The notes beneath the pieces are model-generated. The model made no database searches and was not told the origin of the DNA. It worked only from the letters and a program-made list of their open reading frames with translations. A stretch of DNA of 64,000 bases from Icerya purchasi (taxonomy: Eukaryota; Arthropoda; Insecta; Hemiptera; Monophlebidae). The stretch is taken from assembly GCA_039619475.1 (NCBI GenBank), contig CM077115.1, forward strand, positions 177,142,060 through 177,206,059, in the 5' to 3' direction. Each line of letters begins with the position of its first letter. The first letter of the stretch is position 1. The translations under genes and the position numbers were made by a program. Positions 53,551-64,000 of the stretch are shown in pieces.

Positions 53551-54282
53551 CAACCGTATCCTGTCTTTCCTCTTACTTCTTCATTTCAATCACACCTTTC
53601 TTCCTTTTTTTCTTTTTCCATTCTCCATTTTTACATTTCCCTACTGTGTTCTTGATTCTGCAGATCATAATTGTATTAGCCAACGCTAATCACATCTATC
53701 TGTCTATATATATAATATACACTAGGACGTCGCCAGGAGGACAGGGGTGGGCAGCTGCTCCTCCCTAGAAACTAATGAAGTGAAATCTCGTTATTTAATT
53801 TTGGTACCTAGTATTTTCCGTACAGTCAAGATTAACCAAAGCCAATAGGATAGGGGTAAAAATTAACTTACTATTCCGGTACTAAAAATTAACCTTAACC
53901 TCTCCTTCTCTCCGCCGACACTCAGCCGCAACAGTGCAACCCTTTCCATTCAAATTGTTGTTTCATTTCTTCTCAATGCCTTACATATGTTTCATCCGCT
54001 TTTCTAAATATCCTAAGTAAAAATACTATTTCGCACAATTACGATATTTTTAAATTTTATTTATTCCGTGTTACTTTTTACTTACAATTAAATATATAGC
54101 TAAATGATTTTTTATTTGCAATGTTTTTCGTAATAACTCATAAATTTAGAAATTTGTGTAGCCGTAAAATTAACTATTTCATTCTCAAAAACAAAAAAAA
54201 GACAAAAAAAAAACAAAAAAAAAACAAATAAACAAACATCGTTACATTTATGTCAGTAATTTTGTTACTTAATTGTCGCTAC
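53551..54282. other. No gene seen
   Basis: A block near 53728-53770 (GACGTCGCCAGGAGGACAGG) looks like another DNA-transposon border. The rest is AT-rich with A-runs at 54189-54228. Confidence 0.35.
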
Positions 54283-54510
54283 ATTTATTTATTTATTTAA
54301 TAGCGGTATACACAACAGTATGAAACTAATTACAGTGTATACATTAAAATACATAACAATACATAAGCTTTAAGCAAAACACACTTTAATACACACATAG
54401 ACACGCACACGCACACACACCTATCACATAGAACATGTATACATTCATAGCACATACAGACGCACATACTATGTAACACAAGAGAATTAATATAAGTTAC
54501 ATATTAAAAT
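54283..54510 (-). repeat. Retroelement-like 3' tail
   Basis: On the minus strand it ends CTGTAATTAG…ACTGTTGTGTATAC…AAATAAATAAATAAA, homologous to the tail at 42471-42780. It contains a CA-rich microsatellite at about 54390-54420. It directly follows the stop of the two-exon frame below and could serve as its 3' end. Confidence 0.5.
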
Positions 54511-54513
54511 TGT

Positions 54514-55003
54514 TCATATATCACTAATATTTGGAAGAGGGTAGATTGCGCAACAAACTTTTAATTGATCCATTAAGCAGTAAAATAATTCAACAATTTG
54601 CTTAAACTTATTCGTGTTATTAAAAAACATGTCAACCTCCGATTCGTCCATTAAGAAATAATGAGTTATTTTTACTGCAGTCAGAAGGGGGGAGAATTCG
54701 TATATAGCTTTGTTCTTGCAAATGGTACATGCAATAATTGCATTTTTCTGGCCGTTAATCTGGGAACTCGGAAACCACTCCGGGTACCTGAAAATTCAAT
54801 TTAAGTCAAAAAGGTAGCATAAAACTACCTTCTTATCTGAACCAAAAATGTACGTTTCAGATATCTTTTCTAACCTAAAGACCAAATGATGTACTTAATG
54901 CTGTTTTGTGGACGAAGATAAAAACTATTGACCAGTTCTTTGAATAACTCTTCTACCGTACTTACGAACAGTTCATTTTATGACGTAGGCCTTTGACCTC
55001 CAT
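54514..55003 (-). CDS. Candidate two-exon gene, 103 aa
   Basis: Minus strand. Exon 1 runs from ATG at 55003-55001 to 54966 (12 codons plus two bases) and is followed by the strong donor GTAAGTAC. Exon 2 starts at 54787, right after TTTTCAG, and stays open to TGA at 54516-54514 (274 bases). Both junctions are phase 2, so the frame joins cleanly, ending the 12-codon MEVKGLRHKMNC onto YPEWFPSSQINGQ. Exon 2 continues IIACTICKNKAIYEFSPLL and VELFYCLMDQLKVCC; no known domain. The intron contains a second exon-like open stretch (about 54964-54880, EELFKELVNSFYLRPQNS) that may be alternative coding sequence. This could be a small host gene or part of an unknown TE. Confidence 0.4.
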
Positions 55004-57921
55004 TTTGCTGACGTGTTCTCGCCCTACTCATTCAAATTTATAGTTTCGAAAACTCAAACGAAATTTCACAGCCTATATTTATTTTCTTCAACTACGATGT
55101 TTCATTCGCAAAAATTATTATTATCAAATTATCAATGTAATCTATTCATTTTTCTTAAAATATCTACATTCTCTGAAATATTGCTCATATCCATTTGTAA
55201 ATCGGTCATTATGCGATAGTTTGTTTGGTTTTCGACTTGCACTCTACTAATAATTAATCACGAATTCGGGAAAAAATAACTTTTATTTCAAAACATTTTA
55301 AACCTCTCCAGTGATTATAATTAGATTTTTCAGTTAAAATCGCATTAAATTTATATCGTAGTGCGTCGGACAATTTTTTTTTAACTTGTCCGATCGATGA
55401 AAGAAGATATTTAAAAAAAAAAAAAAAAGAATCCAATTCATTTGAGACGTATTTCGCTTTGGCAAAAGTAATTAGAAAATATAACTTGAGCCAAGCATAA
55501 AAGCAACTCTTGATAAAGGTCGTATAGGTAAAAAATAATTTACACCATTCGCTCGTTATTATTATTTTCACGGGCGGAAGCGAGAAGATCCCTAAGGAGT
55601 AACTGATATGCGGAGAGTATTTTTGTACATGCTGCAATTACCTTTTTTTTCTTCTTTGTTGTCTATTTTAATGAATCTGACGCTGCAAAATTTACGATTT
55701 GTTTGATCAATTTAAAAAGAGGAGGACGAAGATAATTCGTACCGATAAAGTTAAAACTATATTTTTTCCTTTCTCCTGACGTAAATTATGTTTATTTTCG
55801 TCAAAGTACGAGATATAAACGGGGAACAAATAAAAGTATATCAACCATCAAAAGACCTCATCATTTTTTGAATTTTGTTGTTTTTTTTTTGTTTTTTTTG
55901 TTTTTTTTCCCGGTATACTAATCAACCAAAAAACGTGTCCAGAAAGGTAAACAATTATTACCGAGGAAAACGGATTGGATGTATTGAAAAAATGGGGGAA
56001 AAAAAGAAAATAAAAATGTTAGGAAGAATTTTAACGAAAAATATAAAACAACTTTAGATGTATTTACTTAGTGAACGGAATTCGGTATAAGTCTTGTTTA
56101 CATTTATAATCACAGTGCCTAGCTACGCGAAGTAATTGTTGAACATTTTCCATATAAATTATTCCAGCAGTAGACGATTGTAGGCGTGTAAAGGCATACG
56201 GTAGACAACAGATTGGCAGGGACAGGCGTTACGTTCTAGGCAACCATAAAATAAATACTTATTCTTAGCCGTTCGAATGCTCAGGACCGACTACTCGACT
56301 AAACGATAATTATATTTTTATTTTTTTCTGCGTATATAAGAGAGTTTCAGAAAAAAATTAGTATTTGAATACCGTGGAAAAAAAATCGTTGCATTACTAA
56401 TAGCCTTTTTTTCGTATTAATTTTTTTTTTTTGAAATTTGTACTATTAAATTAAAGTTGCAACTACATTGCAAGTTTTTATAATGTTTTTGACTGATATT
56501 TTTAAGAAGATGATAAGAAATATCGACCTGGCCTGATGGAAATTAGAATCAAAATTTTTATTTTGCTTTCGACAAAAAATTGATTAATAACCTGTTTCAC
56601 TGTAAAATTATAATACAAAATTATAACCTCATAATTTCGATGATTTAAAATCCTTGTAATTAAAATTTTCGTTAACCCGAATTCATTAAGTTTCGATGCA
56701 ATTTTTATTTATTTATCAAATTTTAGGCTATAATGTCTTTTTCATTTTTCATTCCGTTGGGCACAGTTTAACTTTATAAAATGTCACACGCTCTTATAAA
56801 CATTTCTAAGAATTTATTTCCTTGAATATGTCATTATCTATCCGATTACGTCACTGTCACCAATGATTTTGGCGCCATTGTTATCCTTTTTTTCTACTCT
56901 ACTGAAGCTTTCCATCACATCAATTTACACTTTCCCTCCACTTCTGTTCTTCCCCCATACATTCCTATATATACTTCTTCCCCGCAATATATATTTCGGG
57001 TAATTTCATTTTATTATCCGTTTATCTCTTCCGGCAACTGTTCATTTTCGTTTGGCGACTCTATGTTCTTATGTTGTAAGTCTAACATTCTTCTTCAAAA
57101 TCATAACCTTCGATTCTTCATTACATCCTTTTCTTTCCCTTTCATAGTGCAAGACTTTAACTTAAACACAAATATATCCCACACGCACCGCAGTTCGTAA
57201 GTCTGTTTCTTAGAATTAAGTGTCTAAGATCAACTCTTACTGAATATTTTCTTCGTTACTGTAAATCTGCTGTTTTCTATTTCTGTCTATTCATTTTTAC
57301 TTCACTATATTTCACTTTTTTGTTCTCTATCTCCAATACCAGTAATTATGAGCAGACTATTTCTTAATTTTTGAAATAAACTTCATGCAGCAAACATGGA
57401 ACGGTTAGCAAAAGTCTTGGTTTCCTTCTTGACCAATTTTACGATCATTATTAAGTCTTACTAGTTAACATAACTAATACGATATTAATAATTAAAATGT
57501 GGAAACTCATTTTCGTTCTAATTCATTATACTTATAATTTATTTTTAGGATTTTGTATGTTTTTCAAAATTTAAAACTTCCGGTATCCCAAAAGGCTCGA
57601 TTTTAAAATTGTAAATCCGGATATTTCAAATTAGAAAATTATCCGGGAATCCGTGTATTTTTAACCTAACTCAATAATACTTGCATCGCAGAAGCCGCGT
57701 GTTATTATTCGTGCTTTTTTAAACTCTTTACTAATTTCGGAAGTTTCGTTAAGGAAACAATGTATATTTTCATTTCGTTTAAATAACCATCTTTCCATTT
57801 TTATATCAGACCCTCGGAAATAAAAATACTTGTTTTTTTCTCTCAAAAATTAATGTTTCCGGTGCTCTGAGAATTTAAGATGAAGTTATAAAATCGGTTA
57901 TATTTTTTGTCTAAAACGCTA
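55004..57921. other. Long AT-rich stretch without recognised gene
   Basis: About 2.9 kb. Small frames (for example a 127-codon minus-strand frame at 55254-55637) are low-complexity or featureless. 56870-57350 is pyrimidine-rich on the plus strand, as in decayed copies of the LINE at 43 kb, but no block could be matched. Confidence 0.45.
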
Positions 57922-58018
57922 TTTTTTTTTTTATTATTTATTTGTAAAGCGCGCGTGTACAAACTTATGCGCTAGAGCGCGCTAAAATTAGGAACTATAT
58001 TAAGTTACATTATTATAT

Positions 58019-60299
58019 TTATATTAAATGATACACGTTCATATTCTGTAAAATCTGTAGTACTTGTTGGCTACGATCCTCTTCATCTGCTAGCGCTTCT
58101 GCAAGGTCATGATAGGGTTTATTTACATTATATTTACGACAAGTGAGCAGGAGATGTTCAATAGACAGACGACAGCCGCATTCCTCACACTACTGCGGTT
58201 GTGTTTTTTCAAGAAGGTAGTCGTGTGTAACTTTCATGTGTCCAATTCTGTCTCCGGCTAGAACCACCTCCTCACGTCTGTGCTTACGCGCAGAAGTGTG
58301 CCAGCGGGTGGTAGAGTAACGGATACGGCGGAATTTGTTTGTGAGTGGTATATCTGTCCAAATAGACCATTTCTAGTAAAGCGCCATTTTTATACGTTTT
58401 TTGTATACATTTGTTGATGGAATACCGGTAACAGCGTTTTCTATCCACGGGGGGTTGAGGGGAAGGCTGCTGGAAAATGATGGCGGTTGAGTAAAATTTA
58501 AGGATGCAAGAATGTTTTGGGTAAAGATATGGAAGATTTGATTAGCATATGGAGCAGCTACTGGCATGGTTGTATGCGCTTTAACCGGCAAGTTTCTTCC
58601 AATTTTTAAGTGCGCTAATGTGGTTATAGCTAAATATTGCCTTCTGAGGTTTAGTGGCCACTCTTCTGCATCACATAAGAGGCTGATTGTTGGGCTTGTT
58701 CGAAAAGCACCAGTAGCAATTCGTATTGCGTTGTGATGGAGAGAGTCCAGTGAATATGTGATACTGGGTTGTCCTGTGCCATAGATTTGCTGCTCCGTAG
58801 TCTAATTTTGCTCTGATGACCGCTCTGTAGATATGTAAGAGTGATAATCTGTCCGCGCCATATGTTGTATGAGATAATTTCTTTATGAGGTTTAATTTGT
58901 TGGTGCAGATTTGCTTTAGCTGTTGTATATGAGGCTTCCAAGTGAAAGTTTCGTCAAATATCATGCCAAGATATTTAATTGATTTACTCGAGATTATTGG
59001 ATTATTATTTATGTGTACAGAGATTTAGTGTTGACAGTGACGAGTTCTACAGAAGTGCACAGCGGTAGTTTTTGTAGGTGAGAATTGAAATCCATTTTTC
59101 AGTGACCAACAATGAATTGTGTTTATAGTATTTTGTAATATTTCTTGCCCAATTTGTAGGTTGGTACAGTTGAGGAGAATTATGAAATCGTCAGCAAAGA
59201 GTGCTGGTCTTACTGGAGGGTGAACTGCTATTACAATGTCGTTTATCGCGATATTGAATAGGGTTGGGCTGATTACAGAGCCTTATGGGACTCCATTCAT
59301 TAATTCATAAGAATTTGATAAGGCTGTGCCTATACGGACTTTGAATTGGCGGTTTGATAAAAAAGCAGCAACAAAGTGGGCCATATTTCCTTTGATATTC
59401 CAATCATGCAAGGTTACCAAAATTTTGTGCTTCCAAGTAGTGTCAAAAGCGTTTTTTCAGTCGAAAAAAACAGCAAGAAGATGTTGCTTTTTCGCAAAGC
59501 TCTCTAATGTTGCATTCTGTATAAAGAGAACTTGATCTAATGTTGATCTGGCATTGCGAAAGCCACATTGAGCATTGGTGAGCAGGTTCTCTCGCTAAAG
59601 AGCCCACTTCAATCTGACGTTAATTATTTTTTCTAGAAGTTTGCATAAAACTGACGTCAGCGATATTAGTCTGTAGCTGTCAGTCAGTATCGGATTTTTA
59701 TTTGGTTTGAGGAAAGGTATGACTGTTGCCTTACGTCATGCATTAGGAAATTCGTATTGAGTCCAGATACGGTTGAATATTTTAAGTAAGATGTCGTGAA
59801 TGTTTTCAGATGCTTGCTTCAGCATAGAGGTATGCAATTCATCAGGTCCAGGAGCTGTTAACTTCATTTTACGTAATGCGTTGGTGTATGCAGTTTTGGT
59901 AAGATCAATATTGTATGGCTCTTGGTTGTCTGAATCAAGGTGCAGTTGCTTTTTCTCTTCCAGAAGTTTATGGCGAATAAATGATGGAGGAGTTAATGGA
60001 AGAGGTATATTTTCTCCAAGATTCGAGTTTCTCTTCTTTGAATGTGCGGCGTGCAATAGCTTTCGCTTTTTGATATTGGATGTGAAGCTCGAGTGAGGAG
60101 TGAGATTTAGGTTGTCGTAAAGCTTTCCTTCGCAGTTTGTGAGGGCTTCCGCACATTTGTGATTCCACCAAGGTACTTTTCTCTTTTTAAAGTGCCTCAT
60201 CGGCGTGAATGTTCGAGTTAGGGAAACTAATTTGGCAATAAATTCTTCTACTAATTTATTTGTATCCTTTGAGAAGTCAGGGGTAGCCTGTTGCGGCAT
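58019..60299 (-). pseudogene. LINE ORF2: linker, RT and zinc tail, broken
   Basis: It continues with KRKVPWWNHKCAEALTNCEG, APGPDELHTSMLKQA, then RT text with stops: FFD followed by a stop then KNAFDT near 59450, a stop in place of the Gln of GxPQGS near 59285, but PALFADDFIILL near 59200 intact. Next are YLGMIFDETFTWKPH (58964 on) and KLDYGA. After IKMALY at 58380 the text passes directly to WTDIPLTNKFRRIR and the CEECGC…IEHLLLTC tail. No RNase H motif lies between, although related LINEs carry one there, so it was probably deleted. Confidence 0.8.
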
Positions 60300-61048
60300 G
60301 CATCAGCAAATTTAGGCCAATCTTTTTTAGAGTAATTCCATGTTATTTTATTAGAAGGTGCAATAGTAGTGGTAGTATATAATATTACAGCCGGTACATG
60401 GTCGCTTCCAGCCAAATCAGTGTGCAAGAAATTTTGCAATTTAGAGGTGAGTTGTGACGAGAAAATAGCTAAGTCCAAAGTAGACCATGTTCTATGAGAT
60501 AGATTGTAGTGTGTAGGACTGAGTTGCGGTAACAAAGTAAGGTGTTTGTCCTCTAAAATCTTCTCTATTGCCAGACCTTTATCGTTGGTTTTTATTCCAC
60601 CCCATAATGGGTTATGTGCGTTCATATCGCCAAAAATTACAAAAGGCGTAGGAAGTTCATTGATAAGCTCTAAGAATGTTTCAGCGTTGATGCTTTGATT
60701 TGGAGGAAGGTATATGGTACAGGTTGTGATTGGTTCTTGGAGATAAATTCTGACTGCGACTGCTTGAAGTTCAGTGTTCAAGGTGATTTCATCAAAGTGT
60801 ATGTCTTTTCGTATACCAAGTAATACTCCTCCATGAGCAATTATGGTAGTGGGTATCGATAAATTTATAACTGAATGGGTTTTCAGCTTGAATGATTGGT
60901 CTTGTCTCAAATGGGTTTCTTGGATACCTATGACTGCTGGATTGTAAAGTTTTAGGAGAAGTTGGAGATCATCAAGGTGTAAGTAAAGACCGTTACAGTT
61001 CCAGGAGATGATTGTTGGGTGTTGTAATATTGTATTATGTGATTTCAT
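60251..61048 (-). CDS. LINE ORF2: intact AP-type endonuclease
   Basis: 265 open codons that cut target DNA for LINE insertion in active copies. All expected blocks are present: IISWNCNGL, IGIQETHLRQD (catalytic Glu), TIYLPPNQS, FVIFGDMNAHNPLWGG, RTWSTLDLAIF and the final AGSDHVPAV with catalytic Asp-His. The start overlaps the ORF1 stop. The frame breaks near 60290, and the RT part follows in another frame as 59736-60299. This is the reverse of the LINE at 43 kb, where the endonuclease is damaged and RT is intact. Confidence 0.85.
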   Translation of the reverse strand: MKSHNTILQHPTIISWNCNGLYLHLDDLQLLLKLYNPAVIGIQETHLRQDQSFKLKTHSVINLSIPTTIIAHGGVLLGIRKDIHFDEITLNTELQAVAVRIYLQEPITTCTIYLPPNQSINAETFLELINELPTPFVIFGDMNAHNPLWGGIKTNDKGLAIEKILEDKHLTLLPQLSPTHYNLSHRTWSTLDLAIFSSQLTSKLQNFLHTDLAGSDHVPAVILYTTTTIAPSNKITWNYSKKDWPKFADACRNRLPLTSQRIQIN

Positions 61049-61190
61049 GCAGTTGGTGTAGTGTGCTTGGTAGGTTCAGATTCAGAACCGCTGGAAGGTT
61101 CTTCCTCAAGGGCCATAGTTTCTAGTTTGTGTATAATTTTAGTGAATCTTGTTTTCATTGAACTATTTTTGTTCATATTTGAAATTTGTT

Positions 61191-61759
61191 TTAGTTTCTT
61201 CAACTTCTTTATCTGGTTGTGTTACTTTTAAAAACACAATTTTTTTGCTGTTCCTGAAAAGGGGGTTAAAAAATTTTTTACTTTTATTGTACAAAAGAGT
61301 TTTTGAATTGTGTTACACATTTTGAATTTAATTTTCTAACGGGTTAATTTTTAAGTGATTTGTGATGTCCATTTTAAATTCCATACTAAATATTCTTAAC
61401 GTGTTTTTGCGATTTTTAAAGAGCGTTTTAATTAGAATTTTTTCTTCCTTTTTTTTCACCGCTCCGGTCTTAGAACCACAATTGGCGCTGCTGTTTGGTT
61501 AACTAAATCTTGACTTTCTCTATGTTAAGCAATTACTTCCTCATATCTCTTCTCATTAGAAAAAGACATGATTTTTAACTAATATACTAATAACTCACTA
61601 TTATTTTACGTTACACACAGTAAACAATATTAATCACAGTAAAAAAAAAAAAAAAAAAAAACTGTTACAAATTAAGTCCATTTCCTGGTATTGTTCAACA
61701 CAAATTAGGTTTGAGCGACTGAAATTAATTCCGTGGATGCTGTTGTAATTTTTTCGGGG
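61191..61759. other. No gene; A-run
   Basis: AT-rich. A run of about 22 A at 61640-61661 could be a plus-strand retroelement tail, but no matching body was recognised. Confidence 0.4.
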
Positions 61760-62360
61760 TTATCCGAGTAATGCGTCTCTACACCAGTGTCTCTTGAGTC
61801 TTCTCCGCGGATTCCCAGGGAGAGATGAAGAGAACATGCTGGACGCTTCTATGTTTTCACTGAGTTCAAGTTTACTAAAGAACGTACCATATCGAAGTTT
61901 GTAATAGTCTTGCACGAATGGGATCTTCAAATCGTGATGGAGTGTTCTATTGGACACGAAATAAGGAGCGTTGGCAACTTGTCTGAGTATTTTAGACTGA
62001 AGCTGTTGAATTCTGTTGATATTGCTCTTGGACGTTGCGCCATATACTTCGATGCCATACCGCCATACTGGCGCCAGTACGGATAGATAGATTAGTCTTT
62101 TGCAAGACATGCTCACAGCAGACTTCCTTCCCATAAGGTTATTTAAGATTTGAAGTCTTGAGCGAATTTTTGCCTTGTGTACGCGACGTGGGTCCTCCAT
62201 GTTAGACGTTGGTTCATTGTTAATCCTAAGTATTTAGCACTGTTGCTTTGCGGAAGCACATTTTTATTTATTTCTACCTGGGGGCGGGACTGTCGGTTTA
62301 GCGTAAAAGTCACCTGTAAACTTTTGGAATGGTTTATTTTATTCTTTGCTTCGAGTTAAA
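61760..62360 (-). pseudogene. Jockey-type LINE RT end
   Basis: Minus-strand frame: YLGLTMNQRLTWRTHV upstream near 62215, then RSRLQILNNLMGRKSAVS, YLSVLAPVWRYGIEVYG, RIQQLQSKILRQVANAPYFV and TLHHDLKIP, finishing RRRLKRHWCRDALLG at 61760. This is the standard post-catalytic end of Jockey-like RT (compare 35062-35346). The piece from 62200 is open; upstream of it one frame change is needed. 5'-truncated before the ADD motif. Confidence 0.78.
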
Positions 62361-62463
62361 CCCGATGACTCAGAGTTTGACCACGTAATCAACTGGTGGA
62401 GTCTGCTGTACGTTGATAGTGCCAATCTTCCACCCTTACCCGACTCTTTCATAATAGTTCATA

Positions 62464-63259
62464 ATGAACGCGAACACCGAATCTTTATCCAAACGGGTAT
62501 GCAGAACATGTAGTCCATTGCTCCATCTGTATAAGATAGCGCCCCCTCTACCACAGACATCAAAACCGCTGCAGTTTCACAAAACAGAACCACCTCCGCT
62601 GAGGAAAACACTCAAGCCTCCGTCTTTGAAGATAGTATGGCAGTCAACACGGAAGAAACTCAAGCAGCAACTAAGAGATCTCACCCACAAACCCCTGATG
62701 CTTCTCAGATGACTACGGGCCTTAACTTTACAGATAACACAGGAGCCATTCCTTTAGAACCGCTACAAATACAAACAAACAAATCAGAAAACAGAGAGCA
62801 TCCAAATGGGATGGAGGTCAGAGACAACCGAGTAATGGCAGATTTCAAACCTCCACCATCAAGAGTTAATAGACAAAAATTGCCTACTGTTGAACTTCCA
62901 AAGCCCGCAAAAAACAACATCGCGAATAATGAATATCCATTGTGTTTTACTGCCCTGTAACTTTAATGGATAGGATTCAAGGACAACACGATCCAATGAG
63001 TATAGTAGCCATTTTCACCGATGATGTAGATGGATTTATCCACATGCTTTTGGATAACTATTCCTTACTTCGAAATCGATCAATGAAAGAACGATTCACT
63101 CAGTGGATCAACAAACTTGTTAGGCGGTCGGATTCAGACTAGACGGCAGACTAACCATATCCAAAAGAACAAACCGTGCATCCTCACACTGTAATAGCCG
63201 CAGCAATTAAATACAGTACAAGGTGTTGCGTCTACAAAAAAAAAAAAAAAAAAAAAAAC
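62464..63259 (+). mobile_element. Gag-like retrocopy with A tail
   Basis: Three overlapping plus-strand frames of Pro/Thr/Lys-rich text, including NTEETQAATKRSHPQTPDAS at 62645, then SIVAIFTDDVDGFIHMLLD and SLLRNRSMKERFTQWINKLV ending at 63142. About 95 bases later comes a run of about 24 A (63236-63259). The last segment resembles the C-terminal end of small LINE Gag proteins. No RT is present, so it may be an internally deleted LINE or a processed ORF1 transcript. Borders and target duplication were not found. Confidence 0.45.
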
Positions 63260-63600
63260 ATTAATTTAAACAGGTTAATGGCTAGGCCGTTGACTTTTTC
63301 AAAAACATCTGTATAATTTTATTGTACAAGAAATTATCTCACTCTTGAACGCAACACCGATATGCGCGCACGATCACATTTTACTGTCTAAAAGCATCTC
63401 AGCAGAGAGTTTTTACCGCGACTTGAACGCTATCTGGTATCGATTAACACGCCAGTCGACCATATCGCTAGTGTAAATATTTTTATTTAGTTCTAATTTA
63501 TTTTATTCCGAACTCGGCGCGAAACGTTAAAAACGAAATCGGTCTCCTATTGGCTGCTTCGGTCACAACTAATAACCAAACACGCGGCAGAGCGCCCTAG
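63260..63600. other. No gene seen
   Basis: AT-rich up to about 63500, then GC content rises toward the promoter-like block. Confidence 0.4.
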
Positions 63601-63640
63601 CAGCTGATATATATACACCCGGATTTTTATCCCTCGACGC
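63540..63640 (+). promoter_or_regulatory. Candidate promoter at right edge
   Basis: ATTGG (inverted CCAAT) at about 63550, a TATATATAC box at 63608-63616, and GC-richer sequence downstream. It might serve a transcript that continues beyond the window. Confidence 0.4.
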
Positions 63641-63752
63641 ATTGGCATTTTCAATTTTGCAGGCATCAGTCGCGTTTCCAGAGCGACACCGATCGACCGT
63701 TATCCATCGCTCCAGTTCTTGTTTGGGTAGCACAACAGTGCTGCATATCAAC

Positions 63753-63768
63753 AGCTCTTTTCAGAGCT
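63753..63768 (+). terminator. Histone-type 3' stem-loop look-alike
   Basis: AGCTCT-TTTC-AGAGCT: a 6-bp stem with the TTTC loop typical of replication-dependent histone mRNA 3' ends, flanked by CAAC on the left. The consensus differs only at the outermost pair (G-C expected, A-T here). No histone reading frame precedes it. Confidence 0.4.
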
Positions 63769-64000
63769 ACGCGCCACCAAGGTGCGCACCCGCGCTCGTG
63801 GTGATCAATGTTGTTTTCAACAGCCTGATCATTGCTTCGATTTTACAAGCTGATTATTCAAGTCAGTCGTCCGATTCCTGCTGGGCAGCATCATCACTGC
63901 AGATTCGTCGTTTGTGTTCCAGTCGTTGTTGCAGAACAGTTGATTCTTTTGGTATCCACATTGTACATATTTACGAAATATTCATCCTACGGTGGTGGTG

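Larger units (their letters stand above)
57922..61190 (-). mobile_element. Minus-strand LINE, RT broken, RNase H missing
   Basis: The 3' end has a short A/T-rich tail (T-run and TTATTATTTATTTG at 57922-57950), followed inward by ORF2 from stop 58019 to ATG 61048, then the end of ORF1. ORF1 and ORF2 overlap by ATGA at 61045-61048, the usual stop-restart arrangement. ORF1 is represented only by its last about 45 codons. Confidence 0.75.

Noticed and set aside
1..64000. CRISPR arrays, rRNA or tRNA genes, bacterial operons
   Set aside because: No regularly spaced identical repeats with variable spacers, no recognised tRNA or rRNA sequence, and gene structure is eukaryotic. A tRNA covariance scan could not be run.

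Overview
The window reads as nuclear DNA of an arthropod, most likely an insect: strongly AT-rich, no dense operons, and dominated by LINE (non-LTR) retrotransposons in every state from nearly intact to barely recognisable, with DNA-transposon relics, fold-back elements and microsatellites. The species cannot be named from the sequence. No conserved single-copy host gene was recognised with confidence. All family assignments rest on motifs read by eye; no search was run.

Region 1 (1-16408) is the most unusual part. It is a near-perfect palindrome. Arm 1-7513 is repeated in inverted orientation at 8896-16408, around an asymmetric 1.38 kb spacer (7514-8895). Only two differences between the arms were noticed by eye. 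Each arm carries GC-rich 368-bp tandem repeats at its outer end, 186-bp repeats inside those, and two genes in the same orientation. Gene A encodes 334 aa with an apparent DEDD-exonuclease-like core. Gene B encodes 225 aa plus a shifted-frame tail; it resembles the segment that precedes type-B DNA polymerase in invertebrate Polinton/adintovirus-like elements, but has no polymerase. The two genes share about 450 bp of upstream leader, a probable 3' splice site just before the ATG, and their first roughly 20 codons, while their bodies are unrelated. This looks like an undescribed mobile or virus-derived element, or a palindromic amplicon of one. The palindrome touches the window edge, so its left limit is unknown. 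GC-rich repeats continue on the right to about 16745.

Region 2 (about 16.7-32.3 kb) is old repeat-rich DNA. It holds decayed copies of one pyrimidine-rich I/R1-like LINE family on both strands, a Mutator-like transposase pseudogene, a 224-bp fold-back element, a 345-bp LINE stub with a 13-bp target-site duplication, microsatellites, and a frameshifted unknown reading frame at 19941-20336.

Region 3 (about 33.8-42.7 kb) holds LINE fragments of at least four families. One is a clear nested insertion: a 763-bp minus-strand LINE with an 11-bp duplication splits an older plus-strand LINE. A 5'-truncated RT plus RNase H LINE lies at 38129-41086.

Region 4 (42.8-51.4 kb) has a small promoter-plus-ORF unit. 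About 60 bp past its stop sits a 6.4 kb LINE (43173-49555) bounded by a 9-bp duplication. That LINE keeps Gag, RT and RNase H but has lost the middle of its endonuclease. A decayed relative follows, part of which is exactly duplicated in tandem (462 bp).

Region 5 (51.4-64 kb) contains a zinc-finger TE fragment, a hAT-like end, a possible two-exon minus-strand gene (54514-55003), a minus-strand LINE with an intact endonuclease but broken RT, a Jockey-type RT end, a Gag-like retrocopy, and a promoter-like block with a histone-type stem-loop at the right edge.
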